A stretch of DNA of 33,047 bases. Origin: Candidatus Omnitrophota bacterium. Its GTDB lineage: Bacteria; Omnitrophota; Gorgyraeia; Duberdicusellales; 4484-171. A program made the position numbers and the translations under genes. Below the pieces are notes generated by a model that saw only the letters and a program-made list of their open reading frames with translations, was not told where the DNA came from and made no database searches. Where the stretch lies: contig JAGOLA010000006.1 in NCBI GenBank assembly GCA_017994375.1, positions 1 through 33,047 of the forward strand. The letters run 5' to 3'. Shown here in pieces: positions 24,403-32,654 of this stretch. The first letter of the stretch is position 1, and each line of letters starts with the position of its first letter.

Positions 24403-25499
24403 TTCCATTAGTAGATTTAACGGCGCAATATAATACGATTAAGAATGAAATAAAGCTTGAGATTGATAAAGTTTTATCAAAAGGCGATTTCATTTTAGGT
24501 GAGGCGGTAGGCAAATTCGAAGAATCTTTTTCTTGCTTTTGCGACTCGGATTATTGCGTAGGCGTAAGCTCCGGCACCGATGCTTTGTTTTTATCTTTAT
24601 TAGCTTTAGGAATTGGACCGGGCGATGAGGTCATAACCGTTGCTAATACTTTTGTAGCTACAGTTCTTGCTATTTCTTATACCGGCGCCAAACCAGTATT
24701 AATTGATATTGATTCTAAGACCTTTAATTTGGATTTAGAAAAAATCGAAGAGAAAATTACTCCTAAGACCAAAGCAATTATGCCGGTTCATCTTTACGGA
24801 CGGGCAGTAGACATGGAAAGGTTATCTAGTTTAGCCGATAAATACCATTTAAAAGTAGTTGAAGATGCGGCTCAGGCTCATGGAGCCTTGTATAAAGGCA
24901 GAAAAGTCGGTTCTTTTGGTATTGCAGGCTGTTTTTCTTTTTATCCCGGGAAAAACTTAGGAGCTTACGGTGATGCCGGATGCATCGTGACCTCTGATAA
25001 AAGAGTATATGAAGATTTAATCAGTTTAAGAAATTACGGCTCTCCCAAGAAATATTATCACAATCGAATTGGTTATAACCACCGTCTAGATACTATTCAA
25101 GCCGCAGTCTTAAACGTTAAGCTGAAATACTTAGCAGAGTGGAATAAAAAGCGCCTTAATAACGCTAAAATTTATAATAAAAAACTTAAAGGTATAGGAG
25201 ATTTAATCTTTCCGGTTATTGATGACGACGATTCCTGTGTATTTCATCTTTATGTAATCCGGACCAAAAAAAGAGACAATTTACTAAAATATCTTAAATC
25301 TTACGATATACAGTGCGGAATTCATTATCCGGTTCCGATATATTCTCAAGAGGCTTATAAACATCTTGGCTATCATAAGGAAGATTTTCCGGTCACTGAA
25401 AATATAGTTAAAGAAATTTTATCCTTGCCGATGTATCCGGAATTAACCGAGGCAGAAATAGATAAAATTGTTAGCTTGATAAAGAATTTTTATGCTTAA
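24399..25499 (+). CDS. DegT/DnrJ/EryC1 aminotransferase, C3-type (WbpE/FdtB-like)
   Basis: The 366-residue PLP aminotransferase opens [13 protein letters not shown]. It has the PLP-phosphate region VSSGTDALFLSL, the PLP aspartate stretch VEDAAQAHGA, the catalytic Lys185 in YPGKNLGAYGDAG and the substrate loop IHYPVPIYSQEAY. The KNLGAYGDAG context and HYPVPI loop resemble C3-aminotransferases (FdtB, QdtB, WbpE/WlbC) more than the C4-type KIITTGEGG seen at 5301-6410. It would aminate a 3-keto sugar nucleotide. The Gfo/Idh/MocA oxidoreductase directly downstream is the usual source of such a 3-keto sugar in uronic acid pathways. ATGA overlap in front, 8-base overlap behind. Confidence 0.87.
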   Translation: MIPLVDLTAQYNTIKNEIKLEIDKVLSKGDFILGEAVGKFEESFSCFCDSDYCVGVSSGTDALFLSLLALGIGPGDEVITVANTFVATVLAISYTGAKPVLIDIDSKTFNLDLEKIEEKITPKTKAIMPVHLYGRAVDMERLSSLADKYHLKVVEDAAQAHGALYKGRKVGSFGIAGCFSFYPGKNLGAYGDAGCIVTSDKRVYEDLISLRNYGSPKKYYHNRIGYNHRLDTIQAAVLNVKLKYLAEWNKKRLNNAKIYNKKLKGIGDLIFPVIDDDDSCVFHLYVIRTKKRDNLLKYLKSYDIQCGIHYPVPIYSQEAYKHLGYHKEDFPVTENIVKEILSLPMYPELTEAEIDKIVSLIKNFYA

Positions 25500-26523
25500 A
25501 GGAAATATTAGTATTGGTATTATCGGTTGCGGCCACTGGGGACCTAACTATATTCGCTCCTTTCAGAGGATAAAAGGCATATCTTTAAAGTGTATTTGTG
25601 ATTCCGATGAAAAACAATTAAACTTCATAAAAGATAAATACCCTTATCTTGGAATTACTTCGGATAGCCGAGAAGTTATAAAAGATACTTTGTTGGACGC
25701 GGTTATCATTGCTACACCGGCAAAAACTCATTATTCCTTGGTTAAAAAGGCTTTACTTTGGGGCAAACACGTATTAGTAGAAAAACCTCTTACTATTTGC
25801 GTCAAGGAAGCCGAAGAGTTAGCTAAGTTGGCTAAGGAGCAAAAAAAAGTCCTCATGCCCGGACACATATTTGAACATCATGACGGGATAAAAGAGATTA
25901 AAAAATATATTTCAAGCCGATCTTTAGGTAAACTTTATTATTTGTATTCTCGCCGGACTAATTTAGGTCCGATAAGAAATGATGTTAATGCTATTTGGGA
26001 TTTAGCTTTGCATGATATTTCTATTTTTAATTTTATTTTAGCTAAAACGCCGCAAAAAGTTAAGGCCGATGGCTTTCCTTACTTAAGGCCTGACATCGAA
26101 GACGTCGGTTTTATTACCTTATTTTATCCCGATAATATAGTAGCTCATATCCATGTAAGTTGGCTTGATCCCCGAAAGATAAGAGAAATAGTGTTAGTCG
26201 GCAATAAAAAAATGCTAATGTTCAATGATTTGGACTATCTACATCCTATAAGAATTTATGATAAACGGGTAATGAAGAGAAAATACGAACGTCCTTATCA
26301 TACTTTTGAAGAATTTAAAATGATTATCAAGGATGGGCAAGTTTCTCTGCCTAAATTAAAGGTAAAAGAGCCTTTATTGTCCGAAAGTCAGTATTTTATC
26401 GATTGTATCCGTAAAAGACAATCAGCTAATAATTTTTTAGCAAGAGGATTATTAGGAGTAAAGGTTTTAGAAGCAGCCAAAAAATCTTTAAGGTCTAAGG
26501 GAAAATTAATAAGTATTAAGTAA
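25492..26523 (+). CDS. Gfo/Idh/MocA family oxidoreductase, WlbA/WbpB-like
   Basis: This 343-residue NAD(P)-dependent dehydrogenase has the Rossmann loop GIIGCGHWGPNY, IIATPAKTHY and the family EKP motif (HVLVEKPLT), whose Lys is the catalytic or positioning residue. The substrate-side stretch RRTNLGPIRNDVNAIWDLALHDISI, with the His of WDLALHD, matches the WlbA/WbpB type that oxidises C3 of UDP-GlcNAcA. Beside a C3-type aminotransferase this gives the pair needed for a 3-amino sugar. A UGD-like dehydrogenase needed for the uronic acid lies at 31312-32640. Family is certain; substrate is inference. Confidence 0.85.
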   Translation: MLKGNISIGIIGCGHWGPNYIRSFQRIKGISLKCICDSDEKQLNFIKDKYPYLGITSDSREVIKDTLLDAVIIATPAKTHYSLVKKALLWGKHVLVEKPLTICVKEAEELAKLAKEQKKVLMPGHIFEHHDGIKEIKKYISSRSLGKLYYLYSRRTNLGPIRNDVNAIWDLALHDISIFNFILAKTPQKVKADGFPYLRPDIEDVGFITLFYPDNIVAHIHVSWLDPRKIREIVLVGNKKMLMFNDLDYLHPIRIYDKRVMKRKYERPYHTFEEFKMIIKDGQVSLPKLKVKEPLLSESQYFIDCIRKRQSANNFLARGLLGVKVLEAAKKSLRSKGKLISIK

Positions 26524-26526
26524 TAA

Positions 26527-27492
26527 ATGAAACCTAAAAAAGTTAATGTTTTAGTTACCAGTGCTGGTTCTGCTCCGGCAGTTTCGGTAATCAAAGCTTT
26601 ACGCCAACAAAAAGAGCTAGATATAGGAATCGTCGGCATTGATATGGACGAACTTTCGGCGGGGTTCTATTTATCCGATAAGTATTACAAGGTCAATTCT
26701 ACTAGCGATCCAGCTTTTTTAAAACAATTGCAAGGTTTATGTAAAAAAGAAAAAATTTTTCTTATAATTCCGATAATCGACGAAGAATTACCGGTCTTTG
26801 CTAGACAAAAAAATAATTTCGGGAAAACAAAGGTTTTAGTAAACGATTCCTCGACCATTGAATTAGCTCAAGATAAATGGAAGACTTACCAGTTCTGTAA
26901 AGATAATAATATTCTCTGTCCACGTACTGCCCGTATGGGGTTCGATTCAAGAGCCAATATAGATTTTGATTCTTCCGGTATTATTAAACCTTTAAAAGGT
27001 AGGGGTAGCCAGGGGCTTTATTTTATTAACGATAAAAAACAACTAGTTAATTTATCTATTAATATAAAGGAATACATTTGGCAAGAAAAAATAGAAGGTA
27101 AAGAGTATACCGTGGATATCGTAGCTTCTCCTAAAGGAGAAATTCTGCAAGCCATACCTCGAGAAAGAATAATGGTTAAATCCGGTCAGATTTATAAAGG
27201 TCGAACAGTTAAAAATTCTAAATTAATGAAATTAGCAGCTAAAGTAGCTAAAAAATTCGCTATAACAGGGCCTGGTAATATCCAATTTATCGAAAAAAAT
27301 AATGAATTCTATTTAATCGAAGTTAACCCTAAATTCGCTGCTGGTCTACCTTTAACTGTTAATGCCGGAGTAAACATACCTTTATTACTCATCAAAATGC
27401 AGATGAGTAAGAAGTTATCGTCAGAGGAGTTAGAATTCAAAGATAATTTCTTCATGCTTAGGTATTGGGAAGAGGTTTATTTTCAGAAATAA
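26527..27492 (+). CDS. ATP-grasp ligase (carbamoyl-phosphate-synthase-like fold)
   Basis: The 321-residue protein has an N-terminal pre-ATP-grasp domain (NVLVTSAGSAPAVSVIKAL) and an ATP-grasp core. IIKPLKGRGSQGLYF is the glycine-rich ATP loop with the nucleotide lysine, WQEKIEGKEYTVDIV is the middle segment, and IEVNPKF carries the Mg-binding Glu265 and Asn267. Proteins of this type join a carboxylate, activated as acyl phosphate, to an amine or other nucleophile. In place of the N-acetyltransferase usual after a WbpB/WbpE pair, it may attach an amino acid or other acyl group to the new amino sugar, or amidate a uronic acid. That is a hypothesis. It is followed by a HAD phosphatase. Confidence 0.83.
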   Translation: MKPKKVNVLVTSAGSAPAVSVIKALRQQKELDIGIVGIDMDELSAGFYLSDKYYKVNSTSDPAFLKQLQGLCKKEKIFLIIPIIDEELPVFARQKNNFGKTKVLVNDSSTIELAQDKWKTYQFCKDNNILCPRTARMGFDSRANIDFDSSGIIKPLKGRGSQGLYFINDKKQLVNLSINIKEYIWQEKIEGKEYTVDIVASPKGEILQAIPRERIMVKSGQIYKGRTVKNSKLMKLAAKVAKKFAITGPGNIQFIEKNNEFYLIEVNPKFAAGLPLTVNAGVNIPLLLIKMQMSKKLSSEELEFKDNFFMLRYWEEVYFQK

Positions 27493-27507
27493 TACCAAGA
27501 TATTTTT

Positions 27508-28131
27508 GTGAGGATATTTTTTGATTTAGACGGCCCGATTCTAGATGTTTCTAAAAGATACTATAAGGTATTTATAGATATTACTGGAGCTGGTAAGATT
27601 TCCAAAGATATCTTCTGGTCTTTTAAAAGAGAAAAGAAACCTTGGAAAAATATTTTTAAGCAAGCCGGTTTAAATCTAAACGAAAAGATATTCTTGAGAA
27701 AGTGGTTTAGTAATATTGAAAAAAGAAAATATCTTAAGTTGGACACATTACAATGTACAGTAAAAAAAGTTTTAGCTACCTTAAGAAAGAAAAACTCCCT
27801 TTATTTGATTTCTTTACGGCAGTCCAAAAGTAACTTACTTTGGCAGCTAAAATATTTAGGGTTAGATTGGTATTTTGATAAGGTAATTTATTGTAAAAAC
27901 ACCAAAAATTACGGTTGGCTTTGTAAAGCGAAGTTAATCAAGCAAAATTTGTCTTCCGATGAAGAGTCGATAATAATAGGCGATACTGAAATAGATATCA
28001 GGGCTGCTAAGTTAGCAAAAATTACGTCTATAGCCGTACTTTGCGGAATAAGAGAAAAAAAATTATTAGTTAAAGAAAAACCTGATCAGATAATTTCCGA
28101 TATCAGAAGTTTAATCAAGTTTATAAAATAG
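27508..28131 (+). CDS. HAD family hydrolase
   Basis: This 207-residue protein starts at GTG 27508 and is a HAD-type phosphatase. Motif I is FFDLDGPILD with nucleophile Asp6 and acid/base Asp8. Motif II is in LISLRQSKSN, and motif IV is IIGDTEIDIRAAK with the metal aspartates. The segment CKAKLIKQNL supplies the motif III lysine. It is near the usual length for a small HAD with a helical cap. It could remove phosphate from a sugar or intermediate in the ATP-grasp step. ATP-grasp and HAD genes often sit side by side in glycan and peptide loci. No promoter is seen in the 15-base gap. Confidence 0.83.
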   Translation: MRIFFDLDGPILDVSKRYYKVFIDITGAGKISKDIFWSFKREKKPWKNIFKQAGLNLNEKIFLRKWFSNIEKRKYLKLDTLQCTVKKVLATLRKKNSLYLISLRQSKSNLLWQLKYLGLDWYFDKVIYCKNTKNYGWLCKAKLIKQNLSSDEESIIIGDTEIDIRAAKLAKITSIAVLCGIREKKLLVKEKPDQIISDIRSLIKFIK

Positions 28132-28132
28132 A

Positions 28133-29143
28133 ATGGAGTATTTAAAATTCAGCTTTTCTCTTCCGGTTTATAATGAAGCTCAGCGCTTAAAGCGTTGTCT
28201 TGATAGCATAAAAGAACAAGATTATCCTAAAGAAAAAATAGAGGTCCTCTTAGTCGATGGCGGCTCTAGCGATGAAACAGTTAAAATAGCTTCTCAATAT
28301 GAATTTGTGAAAGTACTTTTCAATCCTAAAAGATTAGCTGATTTTGGAGCTAAAATATCAGCTAAAGAAGCTAGCGGTGAGCTTTTGGTTATTTTTGCCG
28401 CTGATAATGATTTAGTGGGAAAAGATTGGCTTAGAACTGTTAATCAGATTTTTCTTTTAGATAAAGAGATATCAACTCTTTGGTGCAGAATGATTTCTTC
28501 GGATTTTGATTCTTCTATAAATAAATACTACGAGTTGGTTCAGAACGATCCGCTTTCTTTTTGTATTAATAAAAATAGCCGATATTACCAAAAAAAAGCT
28601 TTAAAGAAAGTGATTAACAATAAAGATTGCTATATTTTTGAAGTTGAGAAAGACCGGCCTCTCATCTGGGGAGCTAATGGTTTGGTGTATAGAACTTCTT
28701 TAGTCAAAGATATTATTCTTAAAGAAGGTTTCTTAGGAGATAATGATGTATTTCAAGAGTTAATCGAGCAAGGCAATAACAAGGTAGTATATTTTACTAA
28801 TTTATTAGTAGTTCATCATCATGTGCAGTCTTTAAGGCAATGGATTAGAAAATGGAAGAGAAATTACCTTAGCCACTTTCTTGCCCAAAGAAAAACCAGA
28901 AATTTAGGTTGGGTTATGGATAAGAATTTTAAGCTAAAACTAATTTTTTGGGTTGTCTATAGTATTTTGCCGGTATTTTCTTTAGTCCATAGCTTATATC
29001 TTCTTTTAAGAGATAAGAACATTTTTTGGTTATACCATCCGATAGTAAGTTTTTTTCAGGCTATAACTTACTCTTATTTGACTTTAACTACTCTGGAAGG
29101 AAGAAACATGATTAAAGATTTATTAAAAGGAAAATCTTTATGA
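28133..29143 (+). CDS. GT2 family glycosyltransferase with C-terminal membrane segments
   Basis: This 336-residue protein has the GT2 core: FSFSLPVYNEAQRLKRCLDSI, VLLVDGGSSDETVKIA, then the donor site VIFAADNDLVGKDWL, where the usual DxD reads AADND. After residue 260 it has two or three hydrophobic stretches that should anchor it in the membrane, close to a basic WIRKWKRNYL segment. It begins one base after the HAD gene and shares a 4-base ATGA overlap with the next SDR gene, so it belongs to the same unit as the ATP-grasp cassette. The sugar transferred is unknown but could be the cassette product. Confidence 0.84.
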   Translation: MEYLKFSFSLPVYNEAQRLKRCLDSIKEQDYPKEKIEVLLVDGGSSDETVKIASQYEFVKVLFNPKRLADFGAKISAKEASGELLVIFAADNDLVGKDWLRTVNQIFLLDKEISTLWCRMISSDFDSSINKYYELVQNDPLSFCINKNSRYYQKKALKKVINNKDCYIFEVEKDRPLIWGANGLVYRTSLVKDIILKEGFLGDNDVFQELIEQGNNKVVYFTNLLVVHHHVQSLRQWIRKWKRNYLSHFLAQRKTRNLGWVMDKNFKLKLIFWVVYSILPVFSLVHSLYLLLRDKNIFWLYHPIVSFFQAITYSYLTLTTLEGRNMIKDLLKGKSL

Positions 29144-30141
29144 AAGAAAAAATTTTAGTTACCGGTGGGGCGGGGTTTATCGGCTCTCATATTATCGAAG
29201 ATTTATTAAAAGAAGGATACCGCGTAGCCGTTTATGATAATTTTTCATCGGGAAGAAGGGAAAATCTTTCAGCGGTAATTGATGATATAGAACTTATCGA
29301 AGCCGATATCTTAGATTACGAAACCCTAAAAAAATCAGCCAAAGGTTGCGATATAATTTCTCATCAGGCAGCACAGTTAGAAATATTTAAATGTTTGGAC
29401 GATCCGATAGCGGATTTAGAGGTAAATACTATCGGTACTTTGAATGTTTTTAAAGCGGCGGTTGCAAACGAAGTTAAGAAAGTAATTAATGCTTCTTCGG
29501 CTTGCGTTTACGGTCAAGCTAATTATATACCCCAGGATGAAGAACATCCCAAAAATCCTAACTGGCCTTACGGGGTCAGTAAATTAGCAGCTGAAAAATA
29601 TGCCGCTATTTATCACCAACGCCACAATATCGATATTTTCGATTTAAGATACGCTATAATTTATGGAGAAAGAGAGTGGTTAGGCAGAGTTTTAACGATG
29701 TTTCTAATCCGAGCTTTACAGGGTAAAGCCCCGGTAGTTTTTGGTAAAGGAGAACAGTTAAGAGATTTTACTTACGTTAAAGATGTAGTTAAATTGAATA
29801 ATTTATTGCTCAAAGATAATATCAAAGGCCATAGAGTTTATAATGTTTCTACTGGGATAGGAACCAGTATTTCTGAACTGGCTAAGATAGTTATTCAGGT
29901 AGCAGGTTTAGATTGTCAGCCTATTTTTGAAGAGGTAGCAGAAGGAAAAGCTTCCCGGTTTATGCCGGAAAGAAAAAGAATACCTTCGGAATTAGATAAG
30001 ATGGTTTTATCTTACAAGAAAGCAAAAAAAGATTTAGACTGGAGTCCGAAATTATCTTTAAGAGAAGGTATAAAGAGAGAGTATGAGTGGATTAAAAAAA
30101 ATCAAAAATTCTGGAGAATAGAAGGAGAAATTAAAGTTTAA
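29140..30141 (+). CDS. NAD-dependent epimerase, UDP-glucose 4-epimerase-like
   Basis: The 333-residue extended SDR is closest in pattern to GalE/WbpP-type UDP-sugar 4-epimerases. It shows GGAGFIGSH (NAD), DNFSSGRRENL (adenine ribose Asp), SHQAAQLEI, NASSACVYGQAN (active-site Ser), and Tyr-x3-Lys in WPYGVSK. RYAIIYGERE replaces RYFNVYGP, so a distinct sugar is possible. It fits generation of a UDP-galacto or related epimer for the glycan. It is read with the preceding GT2 gene through ATGA, and its TAA stop shares a base with the next ATG (TAATG). Confidence 0.85.
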   Translation: MKEKILVTGGAGFIGSHIIEDLLKEGYRVAVYDNFSSGRRENLSAVIDDIELIEADILDYETLKKSAKGCDIISHQAAQLEIFKCLDDPIADLEVNTIGTLNVFKAAVANEVKKVINASSACVYGQANYIPQDEEHPKNPNWPYGVSKLAAEKYAAIYHQRHNIDIFDLRYAIIYGEREWLGRVLTMFLIRALQGKAPVVFGKGEQLRDFTYVKDVVKLNNLLLKDNIKGHRVYNVSTGIGTSISELAKIVIQVAGLDCQPIFEEVAEGKASRFMPERKRIPSELDKMVLSYKKAKKDLDWSPKLSLREGIKREYEWIKKNQKFWRIEGEIKV

Positions 30142-31325
30142 TGAAAATAGGTATTTTAGTAGATGAAATAGCCCCGGGAAGTGCGCCAAAACTGATTGGC
30201 TGGCCTATTCGAAAATTGAAAGAATTAGGCATAGAAGCCGAAGCTTTAGTAATAATAGAAAAAGACCATTGGCAAAAACATAAAGAACATTATGATTCTC
30301 ACCTTAAAGGCGTAAAAATAAGATATCTTTTCCCGAAATTTCCCAAATGGGTTCAGAAGATAAACTTTAAGTTTCCCGGAATGTCTTTTTTTTCTTTGCA
30401 CCATATCGCAAGCTGGTTTTTTGCTTATCGCGCTATTAAAAGAGCAGAATTCGATTTGATAATTGCTCATTGCCAGTATAGTACTTTTGCCGCTCGTAAT
30501 ATTAAAACTCATTACGGAGTTCCTTTTTTACTTTTAGTCTGGGACCCGGCCACTTTTACCGCTAAGAAGATTTACAAGAATCGCTTAGGATGGAAGTATT
30601 TTTTGCTTTATTTAGGAGCAAAAATTTTAGATAAGTTTGCTTTTTCTAAAGCCGATGGTATTATTACCAGCGGAAAATTTCATCATGAGTATTTCAAAAC
30701 TCTGACCAATAAACCGCTAGAGCTGTTGTATCCGGGTTGTTTAATTAATGATAAATTTCCGGAATTTTCTCAACGAGAACGGGTAATTTTAACTTATGAC
30801 CGTTGGGATATCGGTAATATCCCCAAGATATTTTTAGATATTTTAGATAGGTTAGAAGATAAGAGTATAAAATTAACTATCGGCGGATTTTGGCACCCTG
30901 AAGCGTTATTAAAAGATTTTAAAGAAGAAGTTAAAAAAAGAAAGTTAGAAGAAAGAGTCCAATTATTAGGGCCTTTAGACGAAGAGATGATTACAAGGTT
31001 GGCCAGCAAATCCATGGTCCATGTGCATACTGTGCATGAGGCTTTTGGGATGCAGTCTCTAGAAGCAGCAGCCTGCGGTTGTCTGACAATAATCCCTAGC
31101 GGTTCAGGAGTTACTGACTTATTTAAACACGGAGAGCACGGTTATTTTCCCCAAGCCAATAATTTTGAAGAAATGATAGAATATATCGGTAAAATATTTT
31201 CGGATGAAGAGAAGACTGAAGAGATGAGCAGAAAAATTTGGCAGGTAGCTAAGCAATACAGCTGGGAAAATTATGCCAAAAAATTAGCCCAAATATCTAG
31301 GAGGTATGTTAATGAGTATAGTTAA
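30141..31325 (+). CDS. GT4-like family glycosyltransferase
   Basis: This 394-residue GT-B protein has an N-terminal Rossmann domain (IGILVDEIAPGSAPKLIGW) and a C-terminal domain with LGPLDEEMI and the EX7E motif in HEAFGMQSLEAAACG, which binds the donor nucleotide. The extra segment LVWDPATF is uncommon, and the N-terminal half shows only weak likeness to textbook GT4 enzymes. The product is probably a retaining transferase acting in the cytoplasm. The gene overlaps the epimerase stop by one base and the dehydrogenase start by 14 bases. Confidence 0.84.
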   Translation: MKIGILVDEIAPGSAPKLIGWPIRKLKELGIEAEALVIIEKDHWQKHKEHYDSHLKGVKIRYLFPKFPKWVQKINFKFPGMSFFSLHHIASWFFAYRAIKRAEFDLIIAHCQYSTFAARNIKTHYGVPFLLLVWDPATFTAKKIYKNRLGWKYFLLYLGAKILDKFAFSKADGIITSGKFHHEYFKTLTNKPLELLYPGCLINDKFPEFSQRERVILTYDRWDIGNIPKIFLDILDRLEDKSIKLTIGGFWHPEALLKDFKEEVKKRKLEERVQLLGPLDEEMITRLASKSMVHVHTVHEAFGMQSLEAAACGCLTIIPSGSGVTDLFKHGEHGYFPQANNFEEMIEYIGKIFSDEEKTEEMSRKIWQVAKQYSWENYAKKLAQISRRYVNEYS

Positions 31326-32640
31326 GGCGGTATCAGTGGTAGGATTAGGAAAGCTTGGCTTATGCATGGCAGCTTGTTTTGCTAAGAAATATAAAGTTAT
31401 CGGCATCGATATCGACTCTAAAAAAGTGAATATGATTAGTCAGGGTCAGAATCCGGTCCAGGAGACTGGTTTAACAAAATTGCTTTTAAAAAATAAAAAA
31501 AATATCAGATTGACTACTGATTACAAAGAAGCAATTTTAAATTCCGAAGTTACTTTTATTGTAGTAGCTACACCTTCGGAAGCCGACGGCTCCTTTTCTA
31601 ACGAACAGTTAGAAGAGTCATTAAGAGAAATAGGGCTAATTTTAAAAGACAAGAAGCAACGCCACTTAGTAGTTATTACTTCTACTGTTATGCCGGGTAC
31701 TACCGAACACGTAGCTAAGTTTATCTTAGAAGAGAAATCAGGCAAAATTTGCGGTAAAGGTTTTGGCTTAGCTTATAATCCGGAATTCATTGCCTTAGGA
31801 AGCGTAATCCATGATTTTTTAAATCCGGATTTTATTTTGATAGGAGAAACAAATAAAGAAGACGGCCGAATTTTAGAAAATATTTATCTTAAGGTTTGCG
31901 AAAATAAACCTCGCTTTGCCAGAATGAATGCCGTAAGCGCTGAAATAGCCAAAATATCTTTAAACTGTTATATCACTATGAAGATAACCTATGCTAATTC
32001 TTTAGCTTCAATTTGTGAGAAAGTTTGCAGTGCCGATGCCCATATTATTACCAGTTCCATAGGTTTAGATTCTCGTATTGGCCAGAAGTATTTAAAGCCG
32101 GGCCTAGGTTATGGCGGGCCGTGTTTTCCCAGAGATAATGTAGCTTTTTCGGCTTTTGCCCGTAAATTAGGAGAGAAAGCCAAATTAGCCGAGACAGTAG
32201 ATGAAGTTAATAGAGACCAGATAAGACGAATTGAAAACCTAGTAAAAAAATTAATTGTTAAAAATAAAAAAGTAAAAGAAAAAGTTTTAATAGGAGTTTT
32301 AGGTTTATCTTATAAACCCCACACCGCTATAATAGAAGATTCCCAGGCAGTAGATATAGTGGAACTTCTTATTAATGAAGGTTATAAAATAATAGTTTAT
32401 GATCCTTGCGCTTTAGAAGCTGCCAGAGGCGTTTTTGGCGATGCCGTAACTTATGCTAAAAACAGCCAAGACTGTGCCGATAAAAGCGATATCCTTTTGA
32501 TTACTACGCCTTGGAAAGAGTTTAAAAAGATAGATTTCTCTTCGTTAAAAAAAGAGCTTTGCATTTTAGATTGCTGGGGACTTCTAAAAGATAAGAAGAT
32601 AAAAAGAACAGTAAAATATTTAGGTGAAGGGTTATATTAA
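31312..32640 (+). CDS. UDP-glucose/GDP-mannose dehydrogenase family (nucleotide-sugar 6-dehydrogenase)
   Basis: This 442-residue enzyme oxidises C6 of a nucleotide sugar to a uronic acid in two NAD-dependent steps. ATG 31312 is chosen because AGGAGG (31299-31304) lies seven bases away; ATG 31306 would be too close. The motifs seen are GLGKLGL (Rossmann), VVATPSEADGS, the substrate loop NPEFIALGS, EIAKISLNCYITMKI with the conserved Lys, and GYGGPCFPRD with the catalytic Cys271. PEFIALGS differs from the common PEFLREGS of UDP-glucose dehydrogenases, so the substrate may be another sugar such as a HexNAc. It could feed the WbpB/WbpE-like pair upstream. Confidence 0.85.
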   Translation: MSIVKAVSVVGLGKLGLCMAACFAKKYKVIGIDIDSKKVNMISQGQNPVQETGLTKLLLKNKKNIRLTTDYKEAILNSEVTFIVVATPSEADGSFSNEQLEESLREIGLILKDKKQRHLVVITSTVMPGTTEHVAKFILEEKSGKICGKGFGLAYNPEFIALGSVIHDFLNPDFILIGETNKEDGRILENIYLKVCENKPRFARMNAVSAEIAKISLNCYITMKITYANSLASICEKVCSADAHIITSSIGLDSRIGQKYLKPGLGYGGPCFPRDNVAFSAFARKLGEKAKLAETVDEVNRDQIRRIENLVKKLIVKNKKVKEKVLIGVLGLSYKPHTAIIEDSQAVDIVELLINEGYKIIVYDPCALEAARGVFGDAVTYAKNSQDCADKSDILLITTPWKEFKKIDFSSLKKELCILDCWGLLKDKKIKRTVKYLGEGLY

Positions 32641-32654
32641 AGGAGAGATTTATT

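Noticed and set aside
30246-30512. Minus-strand open frames such as this one and 22947-23255
   Set aside because: They lie entirely within well-supported plus-strand genes, have no family features, and are explained by AT-rich antisense reading.
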